A stretch of 64,000 nt of DNA, taken from positions 62,001-126,000 of the forward strand of contig NZ_MLCL01000073.1 in assembly GCF_001942625.1 (NCBI RefSeq). Reading direction: 5' to 3'. This DNA comes from Mycobacterium syngnathidarum. GTDB taxonomy: Bacteria; Actinomycetota; Actinomycetes; Mycobacteriales; Mycobacteriaceae. The position numbers and the translations under genes were made by a program. Numbering within the stretch: position 1 is the stretch's first letter; each line of letters opens with the position of its first letter. Below are positions 1 to 9,356 of this stretch, one piece after another. A model generated the notes under the pieces. The model was not told where the DNA came from and did no database searches. It saw only the letters and a program-made list of their open reading frames with translations.

Positions 1-1390
1 CGGGCCGGTCGGCCAGGGTGTCCGGCGCCGTGCGCGCGCTCTTGAGCGCAGCAGCGAACGGCGCCAGCGCGACCAGGTCGACTCCCTCGACCGCGGCCAC
101 GTCGACGACCTCTCCGAAGAATGTGTCCGCCACCGACCGCGCCAGCCTTAGTCGCTGAGCCAGGGCCTGGTGCTTGGCGGTGCTCGCTTCGGCGGCCCGC
201 AGGCGTTCCTCGGCCGCGGCGCGCCAATCGGCGTCGAGGGTCCCGGTCTCGCACACCGGGCAGGCCCCGTCGCCGGTGTCAGCGTGCAGGTGCAGAGCGT
301 CGCGCAGCAGTGCCGCCCGTGAAGTCAGCGCCTTCACCGCGGAGTCGGCCCCGGCCGCGTGCGCGTCGATGGCCGCGCGCAGCTCCTCGGCGACCTCGGT
401 GGCCTTGGCCGTCAGCGGAACTTCGAGCGCCGCGATCCTTCGAAGCTTCGCGATGGTGGCGGCCTGGTCGGTCGCTGTGCCCAACGTCGTCGTCTTGATC
501 GCATCGAGGTCGTAGGGCACCCGCGCGGTGAGCTTCTTCACCTGTTCCGCGCGCGGGTCGGTGACATCGCTCAGGGAGTTGCGCAGACGGGTGCGGGCGT
601 CGTTCGCCGTCTTGCGTGCCCCGCCCAGCTGCTTCTCGGCGTCCTTGAGCCGGACCTCGGCTGCGGCGGCGTCGTCGAGCCCGAGCAGCATGTCGAGCGC
701 GTCGTACAGCGCGGCCTGTCCCTCTTCGAAGAGCCCGCCCAGTTCGTCGTAGGACATCAGCGGCCGGTGAGTCTTGAGCGGCTGCTCCCAGCCGAGCGCG
801 GCGACCGTTTCCCGCTTCTGCCCCTTGATCTGTGACCAGCGTTCGGCCTCGTTCAGCTTGCAGCCCGGCGACCAGTCCACACCGACGGTGGCGACTGTCC
901 CGGTGCGATCGTCGTCGGGTTCCATCGCGAAGTCGATCTTGATGGACGCCGGTTCGCCGGCGTGCAGGTTGCGCCACGACGTCTGCCAGTGCTGGCCCTT
1001 CTTGGCTTCCCACCGGTAGCTGGTGCCGGTGAGCGCGTACTCCAGCGCCTCGGCGAAGCTGGACTTGCCGGAGCCGTTGCGGCCGCTGATCACCGTGATG
1101 CCGCAGTAGGGGTTCACCTCCAAAGTGGCGAGCCCGCCGATGCCGCGGAACCCCGACACCGTGATGGAACGGAGGAAGGCGCGCAGCGGCGGCGGGGCGT
1201 CGATCGTCTCGACTTTCGGCCGCTCCGGTGCCGCCGCGTCCCCGCCGAGTTGATCGGCGAACTCGTCGTCGCCCCGCATCGCCGCTGCGACGAGGTACAC
1301 GGTCTCGTCGTCCACCGACTCGTTGTCGGTCAGTAGTTCCCAGACCTCCGCCTCGACTGAACCGCCGAGCCCCACACCGTCCACTGTCAC
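1..1390 (-). CDS. SMC/Rad50-like AAA ATPase, N-terminal part (runs off left edge)
   Basis: The reverse strand is open from a GTG at 1390 to the left edge, about 463 codons. The GTG has a purine-rich GAGGGGG just upstream. An acidic N-terminus of about 65 residues is followed by a Rad50/SMC-type ATPase start: an FRGIGG strand, then a Walker A motif GRNGSGKSS at about residues 103-111 and LEYALTG after it. Downstream sequence is charged and helix-rich, consistent with entry into a coiled coil. The C-terminal Walker B half lies outside the window. ATPases of this class drive DNA-end or nuclease complexes and are common in defence loci. The neighbours (HEPN and AlbA_2 proteins, a methylase and a nuclease) suggest a defence role, which is inference. 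Long ORFs in other frames here are shadows. Confidence 0.8.
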   Translation of the reverse strand, partial: MTVDGVGLGGSVEAEVWELLTDNESVDDETVYLVAAAMRGDDEFADQLGGDAAAPERPKVETIDAPPPLRAFLRSITVSGFRGIGGLATLEVNPYCGITVISGRNGSGKSSFAEALEYALTGTSYRWEAKKGQHWQTSWRNLHAGEPASIKIDFAMEPDDDRTGTVATVGVDWSPGCKLNEAERWSQIKGQKRETVAALGWEQPLKTHRPLMSYDELGGLFEEGQAALYDALDMLLGLDDAAAAEVRLKDAEKQLGGARKTANDARTRLRNSLSDVTDPRAEQVKKLTARVPYDLDAIKTTTLGTATDQAATIAKLRRIAALEVPLTAKATEVAEELRAAIDAHAAGADSAVKALTSRAALLRDALHLHADTGDGACPVCETGTLDADWRAAAEERLRAAEASTAKHQALAQRLRLARSVADTFFGEVVDVAAVEGVDLVALAPFAAALKSARTAPDTLADRP

Positions 1391-1512
1391 GTCCCCCTCA
1401 CAACCGGATGTGCAACGCAGCTTCGCACACACCTCCGACGAAATTGTCGGGCGTGCAAATCAGTTCGGAAACACGCACTTCTTGTCGGACCAGCTATGTA
1501 CCGTCACGTGCC

Positions 1513-2358
1513 GTGATCCAGGATGACTTCTTCGCCGGGAGCGCTGACTCGGGGCCGTGGGGCACCCCCACCGTCCACCTGCGCGTCGACCTCCTGGACC
1601 GGCTGCGGGCTGGCCCGGTACCCGGCTACGACGACCTGGACGTGGCGAGCGCCTTGACCGGCGTCGTCTGGGACGAGCTCAAGGCGTGCGGGACCGACGG
1701 TGCCACCCGCCTCGACGACAAACAGATCGCGCTCGCGCAGCGCGCCTTGAAAGCGACGCTGCACCGCATCGACATCGAGCTGGACTTCCCGTGGCGGAAC
1801 TTCAAGGGCTTCAAGACCTACTGGATCAAGAACGACCGCACCGGCTCGTATCAGGCCCGCCGCGACCTGCTGGAGGATTTCTTCGGTCCGGTGCAGCGGA
1901 AGCTGGACAAACTCGAAGAGGCCCAGTTCCGGGAGGTGAACGCCGAGGCCGTCTCGCCGCACACGAAAACCGGGTGGCCGAAGGTAGATGCCGAGCTCAC
2001 AGAGCTACGTCGCCGCTTCCGGACCGCGGCCACCACGCAGGACTACCGGGACACCGGCAACCGTGCTGTGGCGGTACTGGAGGCCATCAGCCGCAGCGTG
2101 TACGACCCCGCGGTCCACGTGCGCGAAGGGGAGACCCAGCTCTCGCCCGACAAGACGAAGCTGCGGATCAGCCGCTACGTCGAGGACTCCCTGGCAGGCA
2201 AGGACAACGAAGCGATCCGCGGCGTCGTGGTCAAGACGATCGAGCTGGCCCACAGCGTGAAGCACTCCGCGGAGCCCACTCGGCGGGACGCCGGGATCGC
2301 GGCAGACGCGGTGATCATGCTCGCGAACATCCTGCGCCGGGTGGACCAGTACTTCTGA
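1513..2358 (+). CDS. Unknown defence-cluster protein
   Basis: A 281-residue protein from GTG 1513. A TACCGT hexamer at 1499-1504 lies 8 nt before the start and no Shine-Dalgarno is evident, so the transcript may be leaderless. I recognise no catalytic family. The middle is charged and helical (around residues 90-150), and the C-terminal 60 residues form an alpha-helical segment ending RDAGIAADAVIMLANILRRV, a style seen in C-terminal domains of abortive-infection proteins. It is divergent from the SMC-like ATPase and convergent with the HEPN gene. A longer reading from 1228 would overlap the start of the divergent ATPase gene and is less likely. Confidence 0.65.
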   Translation: MIQDDFFAGSADSGPWGTPTVHLRVDLLDRLRAGPVPGYDDLDVASALTGVVWDELKACGTDGATRLDDKQIALAQRALKATLHRIDIELDFPWRNFKGFKTYWIKNDRTGSYQARRDLLEDFFGPVQRKLDKLEEAQFREVNAEAVSPHTKTGWPKVDAELTELRRRFRTAATTQDYRDTGNRAVAVLEAISRSVYDPAVHVREGETQLSPDKTKLRISRYVEDSLAGKDNEAIRGVVVKTIELAHSVKHSAEPTRRDAGIAADAVIMLANILRRVDQYF

Positions 2359-2384
2359 GTCGGCACCGGCAGCGTCTGCGAGGA

Positions 2385-4340
2385 CTAGGTGAGCTTGAAG
2401 AGGTTCGCCACGTCGCCGCCCTGCTTGAGTCGCCGGATCTGCTGGCGGTAGTCGTCCCGCCGCTGCGTCATGTGCGCACTAACTGGTTGCCCGGTGACGA
2501 TGGCCCAGACCGCTGCGTTCAGCGCCATGCGCGCGAGGTAGACGGCGAAGTCGGCGATGGTGGCGCACGCTGCCTCGGATAGGACACCGCCGTGGATCGC
2601 GGCGTTCCTGGTCCGCCTGAGCCTCTCCACCCTGTTGCTGACGTGCTGCTTCTCCACGTCGAACGTCGTTCCGAGCACCGCGGAGTCGGTGAGGAACTGT
2701 TCCGTCTCCGCCAGCCGCCGGGCCAATGGGTGGTCGGCGTAGATCGTCTTGAGCGTGGACACGTGAGGCGGGGTCTTGAGCTTGTCGATGCGCTCGCCGT
2801 ACCCCGTGTGCACCGTGATGTCCTCCCGGATGACTCCAAGTTCAGTCGGGGTCGCGGCGCCCGGAGACCGATCGGGCCGGAGTTGCACTGCCGTGTATAC
2901 GTCGTTCACCACACGGTTGGCGAGCGCCTCGACGGTGTACCCGTCACCGAAGTACTCGACCGCGAAGTCATACCAGTTGCGACCAGGGGTCGGGGTCACC
3001 CAGGTGTTGGCGTGCTCGATCGCGCGGACCGCGGCCATGACGATCGCCTCGGGATCTGACCGCGGTGCATTATCGAGCCCCTTTTCGAGGCGCAGCACCT
3101 TCTGCAGCTCCTCGGCAGCCGCGGCCGTGATCACGTGGCCGTCTGCGGTCATCTCGCGCAGTCGGGTCGTGACGAAGTCGTTCTGGTAGAAGACGGGCTC
3201 GGGCTGCGGTTCCTTCGGTCCCCATTCGGCGGGTATCCAGGGCGGCGGTGCTCCGACTGCGAAGAGCAGGTGCCCGCCGAGCACTCGCCACATGCCGTCG
3301 GGTACGCCGACTACGGCGAGGACTGTGTCCAAGTAGGTCCGCGCGACGTCTGTGGCGCGATGGCGCTCGACGTTGCGGACCGCAACCCGTGCGTACACGA
3401 GCTGCGCTTCGAACTGGAACCCCCGGTAGTCGTTCACCTTGTCCGACAGTTGCAACTCGCTGATCTCGTCGGTAAGCAGCTCCTCCGGTACGACGGCGAG
3501 TGCGCGTGCCCGCTCGTAATCGGTGAGGGATCCGGCGAGGGTCTGCGCGTGGTAGAACGTGACGTCGCCATGGGTGACGCAGTCGACGGCGGGGATGAAG
3601 GCTGGGGAAATGCGGAACCAGACCACGTACTCCCCGGCGGGCGGCGGGCCTGTGACGATGCACCGCTCAGCGAGATCAGCGAGTTGGCTGTCGGTGAGCC
3701 CTGCACTGGCGTTCGGGTCGTACGGGCCGTTGTCGATCGGGTCGCCCACCATCTCCCGCGCGTATCGGACACCGCTCTCCGTGCCGAAGAGGACATCCAC
3801 GGCGGACCCTACGGGGCTGCCGAAGCCCCGCCCCTGCTTGCGGTACTCGCTCAAGCCGATCACCGTGTCGCGTAGGTACCTGATCCGCTCGTATGGGTAC
3901 ACGGTGTGGTCGACGTTGCCGCACGCCACGACCAGATCCCGCCACGCTGCTACCAGTAGGTCGTCGTCTCCGAGGATTGCGGTGAGTGCCGCTGTCGCAG
4001 CGCCTACAACCGGCCGCTTGGTGTCGTCCAGGCCCAACTTTCCGTTTGGCTTCGTGAACAGGAGTCCGCCGGTGATCGTCTGGCGGATCGCCTGTCCCAG
4101 TCCGCCGATCAGCGCACCGAGTTCGGGTCCGATCCAGTCGAGCGAGTCGGCCAAGTCGGAGTCGATCGACCGCCAGTCGCGGATGTTGCCCCCGTCATGG
4201 GGCCGAGGGTCGGAACACGCTTCGGCGATCTCCGCCACGATCGCGGTCAGCGGCATGTGGCCGGAGGCGCAGGTGACCAACTCCTTCTGGTCGATGTGCT
4301 CGCGTAATTCCTCCATCCACCGATCGCGCTGCTCGAACAT
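2385..4340 (-). CDS. Large protein with C-terminal Apea-like HEPN domain
   Basis: A 651-residue protein. Near the C-terminus (about residues 575-600) it carries RNAAIHGG, the arginine-to-histidine spacing of the Apea-like HEPN family. Many HEPN proteins are RNases or RNase partners in toxin-antitoxin and abortive-infection systems. The first 500 residues match nothing I can name; no Walker motif, membrane segment or signal peptide is seen. The gene is transcribed towards the unknown gene ending at 2358 and away from the AlbA_2 gene at 4474. A conflict role is inferred from the HEPN motif and neighbours. An ATG start at 4340 is used; no clear ribosome-binding site is visible. Confidence 0.75.
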   Translation of the reverse strand: MFEQRDRWMEELREHIDQKELVTCASGHMPLTAIVAEIAEACSDPRPHDGGNIRDWRSIDSDLADSLDWIGPELGALIGGLGQAIRQTITGGLLFTKPNGKLGLDDTKRPVVGAATAALTAILGDDDLLVAAWRDLVVACGNVDHTVYPYERIRYLRDTVIGLSEYRKQGRGFGSPVGSAVDVLFGTESGVRYAREMVGDPIDNGPYDPNASAGLTDSQLADLAERCIVTGPPPAGEYVVWFRISPAFIPAVDCVTHGDVTFYHAQTLAGSLTDYERARALAVVPEELLTDEISELQLSDKVNDYRGFQFEAQLVYARVAVRNVERHRATDVARTYLDTVLAVVGVPDGMWRVLGGHLLFAVGAPPPWIPAEWGPKEPQPEPVFYQNDFVTTRLREMTADGHVITAAAAEELQKVLRLEKGLDNAPRSDPEAIVMAAVRAIEHANTWVTPTPGRNWYDFAVEYFGDGYTVEALANRVVNDVYTAVQLRPDRSPGAATPTELGVIREDITVHTGYGERIDKLKTPPHVSTLKTIYADHPLARRLAETEQFLTDSAVLGTTFDVEKQHVSNRVERLRRTRNAAIHGGVLSEAACATIADFAVYLARMALNAAVWAIVTGQPVSAHMTQRRDDYRQQIRRLKQGGDVANLFKLT

Positions 4341-4444
4341 CGATCACACCATCCGAAGTGGTGTCGGCGACGTACACATGCCGGTGACTGTAAATCGCGC
4401 CGACGAAGCTGGTCGACGTTCACGCGGTGTCGCCGCGCCAGGAG

Positions 4445-4473
4445 CTGTCACCCCTGCCGCATACGCTCGACTG
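4445..4473 (+). promoter_or_regulatory. Leaderless promoter of the AlbA_2 gene
   Basis: The hexamer TACGCT (4462-4467) fits the actinobacterial -10 pattern TAnnnT and ends exactly 6 nt before the GTG at 4474, as expected when transcription starts on the start codon. Upstream lies CTGTCAC-N-CC-N-GCCGC, repeated almost base for base before the methylase gene at 7202-7229. The conserved block is too close to the -10 to be a normal -35 element, so it may bind a shared activator or repressor. Confidence 0.5.
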
Positions 4474-5856
4474 GTGGACCCGGAGCACCTCACGCTGAGC
4501 GGCATCGACACGTCGCGCCAACTTCGCACTGACGATGAACTTCTCCATTTGGTCATGGCGATTTACGGCTCCCGTCCCGAGGCGCAGGAGACCAACTGGC
4601 TGGAGTGGAAGAGCAGCCTCGACCTGACAAAGGCCCCTGGGAGGTTCGCCGTCGCGAAAGCCATCCTCGGGTTCGCGAACCGCTCCGTGGACGACGCCCT
4701 GCTCACCACCGGTGGCGTCGCGTACATGGTCGTGGGAGTGGAGCCCCGCGCGGCGCCGGGTGTCGTCGCGATCGACCACGCCGACCTCACCCCGGGGATC
4801 AAGATCTACGCGTCGACGCCCCGATTCACGCCGCGTTCCCTCCAATTCGCCGGTGTGGAAGTGCTCGTGGTCGTCGTCGAGCCTCCCCAGCCCGGGGACG
4901 CAATCCATACGCTGCAGAGGCAGTACGACAAGTTTGATGCGGGTGCGGTCTTCCACCGCGGTCCCGCACGCACGGCGCCGGCGGGTCCGAAGGAGATGGA
5001 GATGCTGCTCGAGCGTCACGCACAGGGTGCTCGGCAACCGGAGTTGGATCTGAAACTCCGATGCATCGCTGACCCGCTGTACCGGCTCAACATCGGTCGC
5101 GAGCAGGTAGAAGAGTGGTTGAGCCGACACGAGGTATACGTCCGCGCCACCAGCGGCGAACCGCCTCCACCGGCACCGATGCCTCCGGAGCCGTCGTCGG
5201 CCGGCGGCGGCTTGTCGTTGTCGAGCCTGTTTACCGGGAGTACGGGGCTGGGGTCACTCCACCGGCTCGTTGATTCCAACGCCGCCGCTGCGTTCGACCA
5301 GCGGGTGAAGACCTACCTTGCGAAGCTGGGTCGAGCACTTCCCAACCACGTGCTGCGGGCGATCGTGCGGGACGAGAACGCCAACGCCGTGTACTTCCAG
5401 GTGGGCAACGACACGGAGGATCCGGTTTCCGGAGTGCAGCTGACCGTTCGCGTCCCGAAGAACCGCGTGCTGGTCTACACGACTTCGCCGCGGGCCGGCC
5501 ACTGGCCGGAGAAACCGAAGTGGCCGGACCATCTGGACCAATTCCGCCAGCAGCCCGCAGCGTGGGTCGGCGCCAGCGTGGAGGATCTCGTACCGATTCA
5601 CAGCCGGTCAGGATCGGTGACCGAACTGGATGACTTGTTCGAGATCACGTGGGACGTCGGTGACCTTCGCCCCGGCGAGTGGTCGCGCGAACTCGACGCC
5701 ACCATCGTTGCGGCCCTGACAGCGCCGGAGCGGCTCGACGTGGAGATAGTGGCGCGGTCGATGAATCGGCGGGGACAGGTGACTTCGACGGAGACGCTGG
5801 CGGTGTCGGCGGACGAGTGGACCATTGACGACTTCTACGCGGCGGAGCCGTACTAA
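4474..5856 (+). CDS. AlbA_2 (Schlafen-type) domain protein
   Basis: A 460-residue protein from GTG 4474, chosen because a -10 hexamer sits 6 nt upstream; the longer open frame from 3559 overlaps the opposite-strand HEPN gene. Residues about 35-170 match the AlbA_2 fold: ETNWLEWKSS, then AVAKAILGFANR, a glycine-containing VVGVEP strand and VEVLVVVV. This domain is shared with Schlafen proteins, some of which are nucleases, and is frequent in bacterial defence genes. A proline/glycine linker at about residues 225-260 separates it from a C-terminal half with beta-rich character that I cannot assign. It is the first of four genes on the plus strand. Confidence 0.75.
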   Translation: MDPEHLTLSGIDTSRQLRTDDELLHLVMAIYGSRPEAQETNWLEWKSSLDLTKAPGRFAVAKAILGFANRSVDDALLTTGGVAYMVVGVEPRAAPGVVAIDHADLTPGIKIYASTPRFTPRSLQFAGVEVLVVVVEPPQPGDAIHTLQRQYDKFDAGAVFHRGPARTAPAGPKEMEMLLERHAQGARQPELDLKLRCIADPLYRLNIGREQVEEWLSRHEVYVRATSGEPPPPAPMPPEPSSAGGGLSLSSLFTGSTGLGSLHRLVDSNAAAAFDQRVKTYLAKLGRALPNHVLRAIVRDENANAVYFQVGNDTEDPVSGVQLTVRVPKNRVLVYTTSPRAGHWPEKPKWPDHLDQFRQQPAAWVGASVEDLVPIHSRSGSVTELDDLFEITWDVGDLRPGEWSRELDATIVAALTAPERLDVEIVARSMNRRGQVTSTETLAVSADEWTIDDFYAAEPY

Positions 5857-5956
5857 GGCCTGACGGGCACCCGCCGTGTCACGTCCCGCAAGTTGGGCCG
5901 TGTCGCGACGGCGCCTCGCGTCGAGCAGGGGCGCCCGCGCTGTCGGTGGCCAGCCC

Positions 5957-5968
5957 TACGCTGCGCTG
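5957..5968 (+). promoter_or_regulatory. Leaderless promoter of the HEPN-like gene
   Basis: TACGCT at 5957-5962 fits TAnnnT and lies exactly 6 nt before ATG 5969. The same hexamer and spacing precede the AlbA_2 gene. No Shine-Dalgarno sequence precedes the ATG. The larger CTGTCAC block found at the other two genes is absent here. Confidence 0.45.
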
Positions 5969-7144
5969 ATGACGCGCAACCGCAATAGGTCCCGCAAGCC
6001 GAAGGCCGCAGCGCCAGCCGGCCCGCGACTGGCGCACGAACTGTTCTCCGAACTCAACGCCACCTTCTACGAGGACGACCCGAGCGAGTACCTGCTGACC
6101 AAGATCGAGGCCCTCACCTTGATGTTGGCGCCAGCCGAGGCCCTGGTGCCCGCGTACGAGTCCGAGCGGGTCGTGGGTGTCTCCCGCCGCGTCGGTGCGC
6201 CGGTTCCGTCGAAGGAGGCTCGCGACCGCTACGTGCGCACCGAGTGCGTCCTCGTCCTGCACCACGCCTGCGAGATGCTGCTGCGGCTGTTCTTCGCGCA
6301 CGTCGACAAGCAGGACTGCCCGTGGCTCGGGATGGCAGCGTCGGTCAGCTTCGCCGAGTTCAAGGGGAAGGTCAGCGCCGCCCTGCAGGCCGGGTTCGAC
6401 CGCGACGACGTGAAGCAGGTGTTCCTCGGGGGTACGGACCCCGCCAAGGCGGCCCTCAACGCGGAGGACGGCGAGTTCGAAGGCACGGTCACCGCGTGGC
6501 AGCTGCTCCTGGAGACCGCCGCCGACACGGTTTTGTCCGAGTCGTTCTTGTACAACGCGGCCAAGCATGGCCTCACCGTGGTGCACACCGACGAGAGCAC
6601 TCAGATGGTGTTCACCCCGCCAGGTGGTGGTGACCCGATCCCGCTGGTGGCGGGTTCGCAGTTCGCCTACCTGCACAAGCCCCAGACACCGGGTGCGAAG
6701 GGCGGAACGGAGTGGTGGGTGTCGCTGACCCGCACGCTCCCGGATCAGGACATCGAAGTGTCCTTCCTGATCCAGCAGGCGGTGTCGTCGCTGTGGAATG
6801 TCGCCCGGCGTCGCTACACGGGGCAGGCCGGCGAGGTGTCGATCGTCGCTGCCCAGAAGGTGCGAGACGCCGTCCACGGCCCGGTTGCGGCTGAGGGAGC
6901 CCACGTGCGCACGCTCGTACACGAGTTGGTAAAGAAGGACGCCAACGACAATTTCGGGGGCATCGACATGCACATGTCGGGGCCTGGCCTCCCCTCCGAG
7001 GACGCGTGGAACCCCGAATCGCCCGATGAAGCGCCGGCACCGCGGCGTGTTGTTCTCCCGGTGCGGCAGCAGGACCAGCGAATAGTCAGCACGTCCAGTC
7101 GGAAACTGCTGCCGTTCGCGCCGAACTGGTCGTCGCGGGTGTGA
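5969..7144 (+). CDS. HEPN-like protein of unknown function
   Basis: A 391-residue protein from ATG 5969, supported by the leaderless -10 spacing. The first 25 residues are basic (MTRNRNRSRKPK). The middle has CVLVLHHACEMLLRLFFAH (about residues 90-110) and YNAAKHGL (about 190-200), a pairing that resembles the helices and histidine motif of HEPN-type domains. I would not call it catalytic without structure prediction. It sits between the AlbA_2 gene and the methylase gene on the same strand, with its own promoter. Its role in the cluster is inferred only from location. Confidence 0.6.
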   Translation: MTRNRNRSRKPKAAAPAGPRLAHELFSELNATFYEDDPSEYLLTKIEALTLMLAPAEALVPAYESERVVGVSRRVGAPVPSKEARDRYVRTECVLVLHHACEMLLRLFFAHVDKQDCPWLGMAASVSFAEFKGKVSAALQAGFDRDDVKQVFLGGTDPAKAALNAEDGEFEGTVTAWQLLLETAADTVLSESFLYNAAKHGLTVVHTDESTQMVFTPPGGGDPIPLVAGSQFAYLHKPQTPGAKGGTEWWVSLTRTLPDQDIEVSFLIQQAVSSLWNVARRRYTGQAGEVSIVAAQKVRDAVHGPVAAEGAHVRTLVHELVKKDANDNFGGIDMHMSGPGLPSEDAWNPESPDEAPAPRRVVLPVRQQDQRIVSTSSRKLLPFAPNWSSRV

Positions 7145-7200
7145 GGGGGTCGGAGGGGTGCTGCACACTCATAGCGGCATGGGTCTTCGCCTCCCGGGGA

Positions 7201-7229
7201 CTGTCACACCCGCCGCGTATGGTCATCGT
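7201..7229 (+). promoter_or_regulatory. Leaderless promoter and shared motif upstream of the methylase gene
   Basis: TATGGT at 7218-7223 lies 6 nt before GTG 7230. It is preceded by CTGTCACACCCGCCGCG, matching CTGTCACCCCTGCCGCA upstream of the AlbA_2 gene at nearly every position and at the same distance from the start. The match suggests co-regulation of the two genes. Confidence 0.5.
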
Positions 7230-9356
7230 GTGAGTCCCTCCACCGGTTCGAAACGACGACGCGGCGACGTCCGCCAGGGCGGACTCGAAACCCGCTTCGA
7301 CGCCACGTTCGTCGCACAGCTTGCGTTGCGCGAGAAGCAAGTCCAGCAGTCGTACCGGCCGATCATCCAGATCCACAAGTGGTTCGCCCGGCGCCCGGGA
7401 TCTGTTTTCCGGTCCTTGCTGCACGCCGAGTTCGATGACCGACCGCTGGCCGAGGCCTACACCTTGCCGCACGACCTCACCGGCATCGTTGCCGACCCGT
7501 TCATGGGTGGCGGTACCACTGTGTACGAGGCCGCGCGGATGGGGCTAAGTGTCGTCGGCTGTGACGTGAACCCGATGTCCTACTGGACGGTGCGCCAAGG
7601 TGTAGCTCCGTTGGACCTCGACGCGTTCCAGTGCGAGGCGGACCGAGTGATTGCGGAGGTTCGGGACGAACTCGGTGACCTGTACCAGACGAAGTGCCAG
7701 GAGTGCGCTGGGAACGCGCAGGTGAAGTACTTCCACCTCGTCAAGCAGTGTGGCTGCCCGGCCTGCGGCGAAACCGTCGATCTGCTGCCTGGGCTGCGGC
7801 TTGCGGAAGCTGTGCGGCACCCCCGCGAGGTGTACCACTGCCCGGACTGCGACGCGCTGCGCGAGATCCCGGAGACGAAGACGCCGCGGTGTCCCGAGTG
7901 CGATTACGACCTCTCTCGCCGGCCGACTACACGCGGCACGGCGACGTGCCACCACTGCGGCGAGCAGTTCAAGTTCGCGCCCCGGCTGGGAGCCCCGCCG
8001 CGGCACCGGCTGTACGGGATCGAGTACCACTGCGAGCACTGCTACAGGGACGTGCAGGGCCGGCAGTTCAAGACGCCGGACGCACAGGATCACGCGCGCA
8101 TCAAACGTGCGGCGAAGCTGCTCCGAGCCACTAGAGATAGTCTGCTGATCCCCGACGATGCCATACCGGCGGGCGACGAGACCAGTCGCCTTCACCGCTG
8201 GGGATACCACCACTGGAACGAGATGTTCAGCGATCGGCAGCTGCTGGGGCTCGGCACTCTGATGAAGCGCATCGCCGAGGTGCACGACGCCGAGGTGCGG
8301 TACGCCCTTGCGACGGTGTTCAGCGACTTCCTGCGGTACCAGAACCTGTTGTGCCGCTACGACACCTACGCGCTCAAGTGCCAGGACGTGTTCGCGGTGC
8401 ACGGCTTCCCAGTGGCGCTGCTCGCGTGCGAGAACAGCTTGCTCGGCATCCCGAAGGTGGGCTCCGGCTCGTTCGTCCACTTCGTCGCCAAGTACGTGAA
8501 GGCCAAGCAGTACGCCAAGGACCCGTACGAGGTGATCTACGAGGGCAAGAGGAAGGTGATCCACCCGGTCGCCGGGGAGTCGATCGAGACGCCGCTGATC
8601 GAGTCGGAGCCGGAGTCCCGACCACAAGCGGCATGGCTGTCGAGCGCACCTTCGCAGAAGTTGGTGCTGCGCGCGAACTCGTTGGACGGGGTGTTCACCG
8701 ACCCCCCATACTTCGACAACGTCCAGTACGCCGAGCTGATGGACTTTTGCTACGTCTGGCTGCGCAAGTTCATGGGCGCACACGCCCAGTTCGCGCCGGA
8801 GACGACGCGGACCGACGACGAGCTGACTGGCAACGTCACGCTGCTGCGGGGGCTGCGGGAGTTCACCGCAGGCCTCAGCGAGGTGTTCTGCCAGATGGCT
8901 TCGGCACTCAAACCCGGTGCGCCGCTGGTGTTCACGTACCACCATAACGACCCGCAGGCGTACGTGCCGCTCATCGTTGCGATCCTCGACGCGGGGCTCA
9001 CCTGCACCCGGGTCCTGGTGACTCCGGGCGAGATGTCGGCGTCGCTGCACATCGCCGGAACCAAGTCGTCGATCCTCGACTCGGTGTTCGTGTGCCGGCG
9101 CCCTCCTGCTAACTTCACCGTCTCCCGGCCTACCATCGCGCAGCTGGTTAGCACTGACGTCGAGGCGATGCGGGGAGTGCCGTACGAGCCGACTGCCGGC
9201 GACATCGCGTGCCTCACCGCCGGGCACCTGGCCGCCGCGACGATTCGGCGTCTGCGGGACACCTGGCCCGCGGACGAGCCCTTGGAGCAGCGGTTCGAAG
9301 CCGCCGCGGCCGCCGTAGCCGCCATCCGAGACGAACTGGAGCCGATCACCCTATGA
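7230..9356 (+). CDS. Putative DNA methylase with internal zinc ribbons (DUF1156-like)
   Basis: A 708-residue protein. Near residue 45, RPIIQIHKWFARRPGSVFRS resembles the DUF1156-type N-terminus of putative DNA methylases. An AdoMet-binding motif follows at about residues 90-110 (VADPFMGGGTTVYEAA). A cysteine-rich insert (about 155-275) carries several CxxC pairs, probably zinc ribbons. The catalytic DPPYFDN motif lies near residue 490, so motif I precedes motif IV with a long insert between. This predicts amino-methylation of adenine or cytosine. The next gene, a PD-(D/E)XK nuclease, overlaps its stop codon by four bases, so a restriction-modification pair is likely. GTG 7230 is chosen from the leaderless promoter. 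The target sequence is unknown. Confidence 0.8.
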   Translation: MSPSTGSKRRRGDVRQGGLETRFDATFVAQLALREKQVQQSYRPIIQIHKWFARRPGSVFRSLLHAEFDDRPLAEAYTLPHDLTGIVADPFMGGGTTVYEAARMGLSVVGCDVNPMSYWTVRQGVAPLDLDAFQCEADRVIAEVRDELGDLYQTKCQECAGNAQVKYFHLVKQCGCPACGETVDLLPGLRLAEAVRHPREVYHCPDCDALREIPETKTPRCPECDYDLSRRPTTRGTATCHHCGEQFKFAPRLGAPPRHRLYGIEYHCEHCYRDVQGRQFKTPDAQDHARIKRAAKLLRATRDSLLIPDDAIPAGDETSRLHRWGYHHWNEMFSDRQLLGLGTLMKRIAEVHDAEVRYALATVFSDFLRYQNLLCRYDTYALKCQDVFAVHGFPVALLACENSLLGIPKVGSGSFVHFVAKYVKAKQYAKDPYEVIYEGKRKVIHPVAGESIETPLIESEPESRPQAAWLSSAPSQKLVLRANSLDGVFTDPPYFDNVQYAELMDFCYVWLRKFMGAHAQFAPETTRTDDELTGNVTLLRGLREFTAGLSEVFCQMASALKPGAPLVFTYHHNDPQAYVPLIVAILDAGLTCTRVLVTPGEMSASLHIAGTKSSILDSVFVCRRPPANFTVSRPTIAQLVSTDVEAMRGVPYEPTAGDIACLTAGHLAAATIRRLRDTWPADEPLEQRFEAAAAAVAAIRDELEPITL

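Noticed and set aside
279..1013. Open frame of 244 codons on the reverse strand
   Set aside because: Arginine-rich shadow; a different reverse frame encodes the Walker A motif and extends from 1390 to the left edge.
5879..7168. 429-codon reverse-strand frame opposite the HEPN-like gene
   Set aside because: Composition is Arg/Gly/Gln-rich with no motif, while the plus strand has a leaderless promoter and protein-like sequence.
7545..9227. 560-codon reverse-strand frame opposite the methylase
   Set aside because: Shadow of the methylase; plus strand carries the AdoMet and DPPY motifs.
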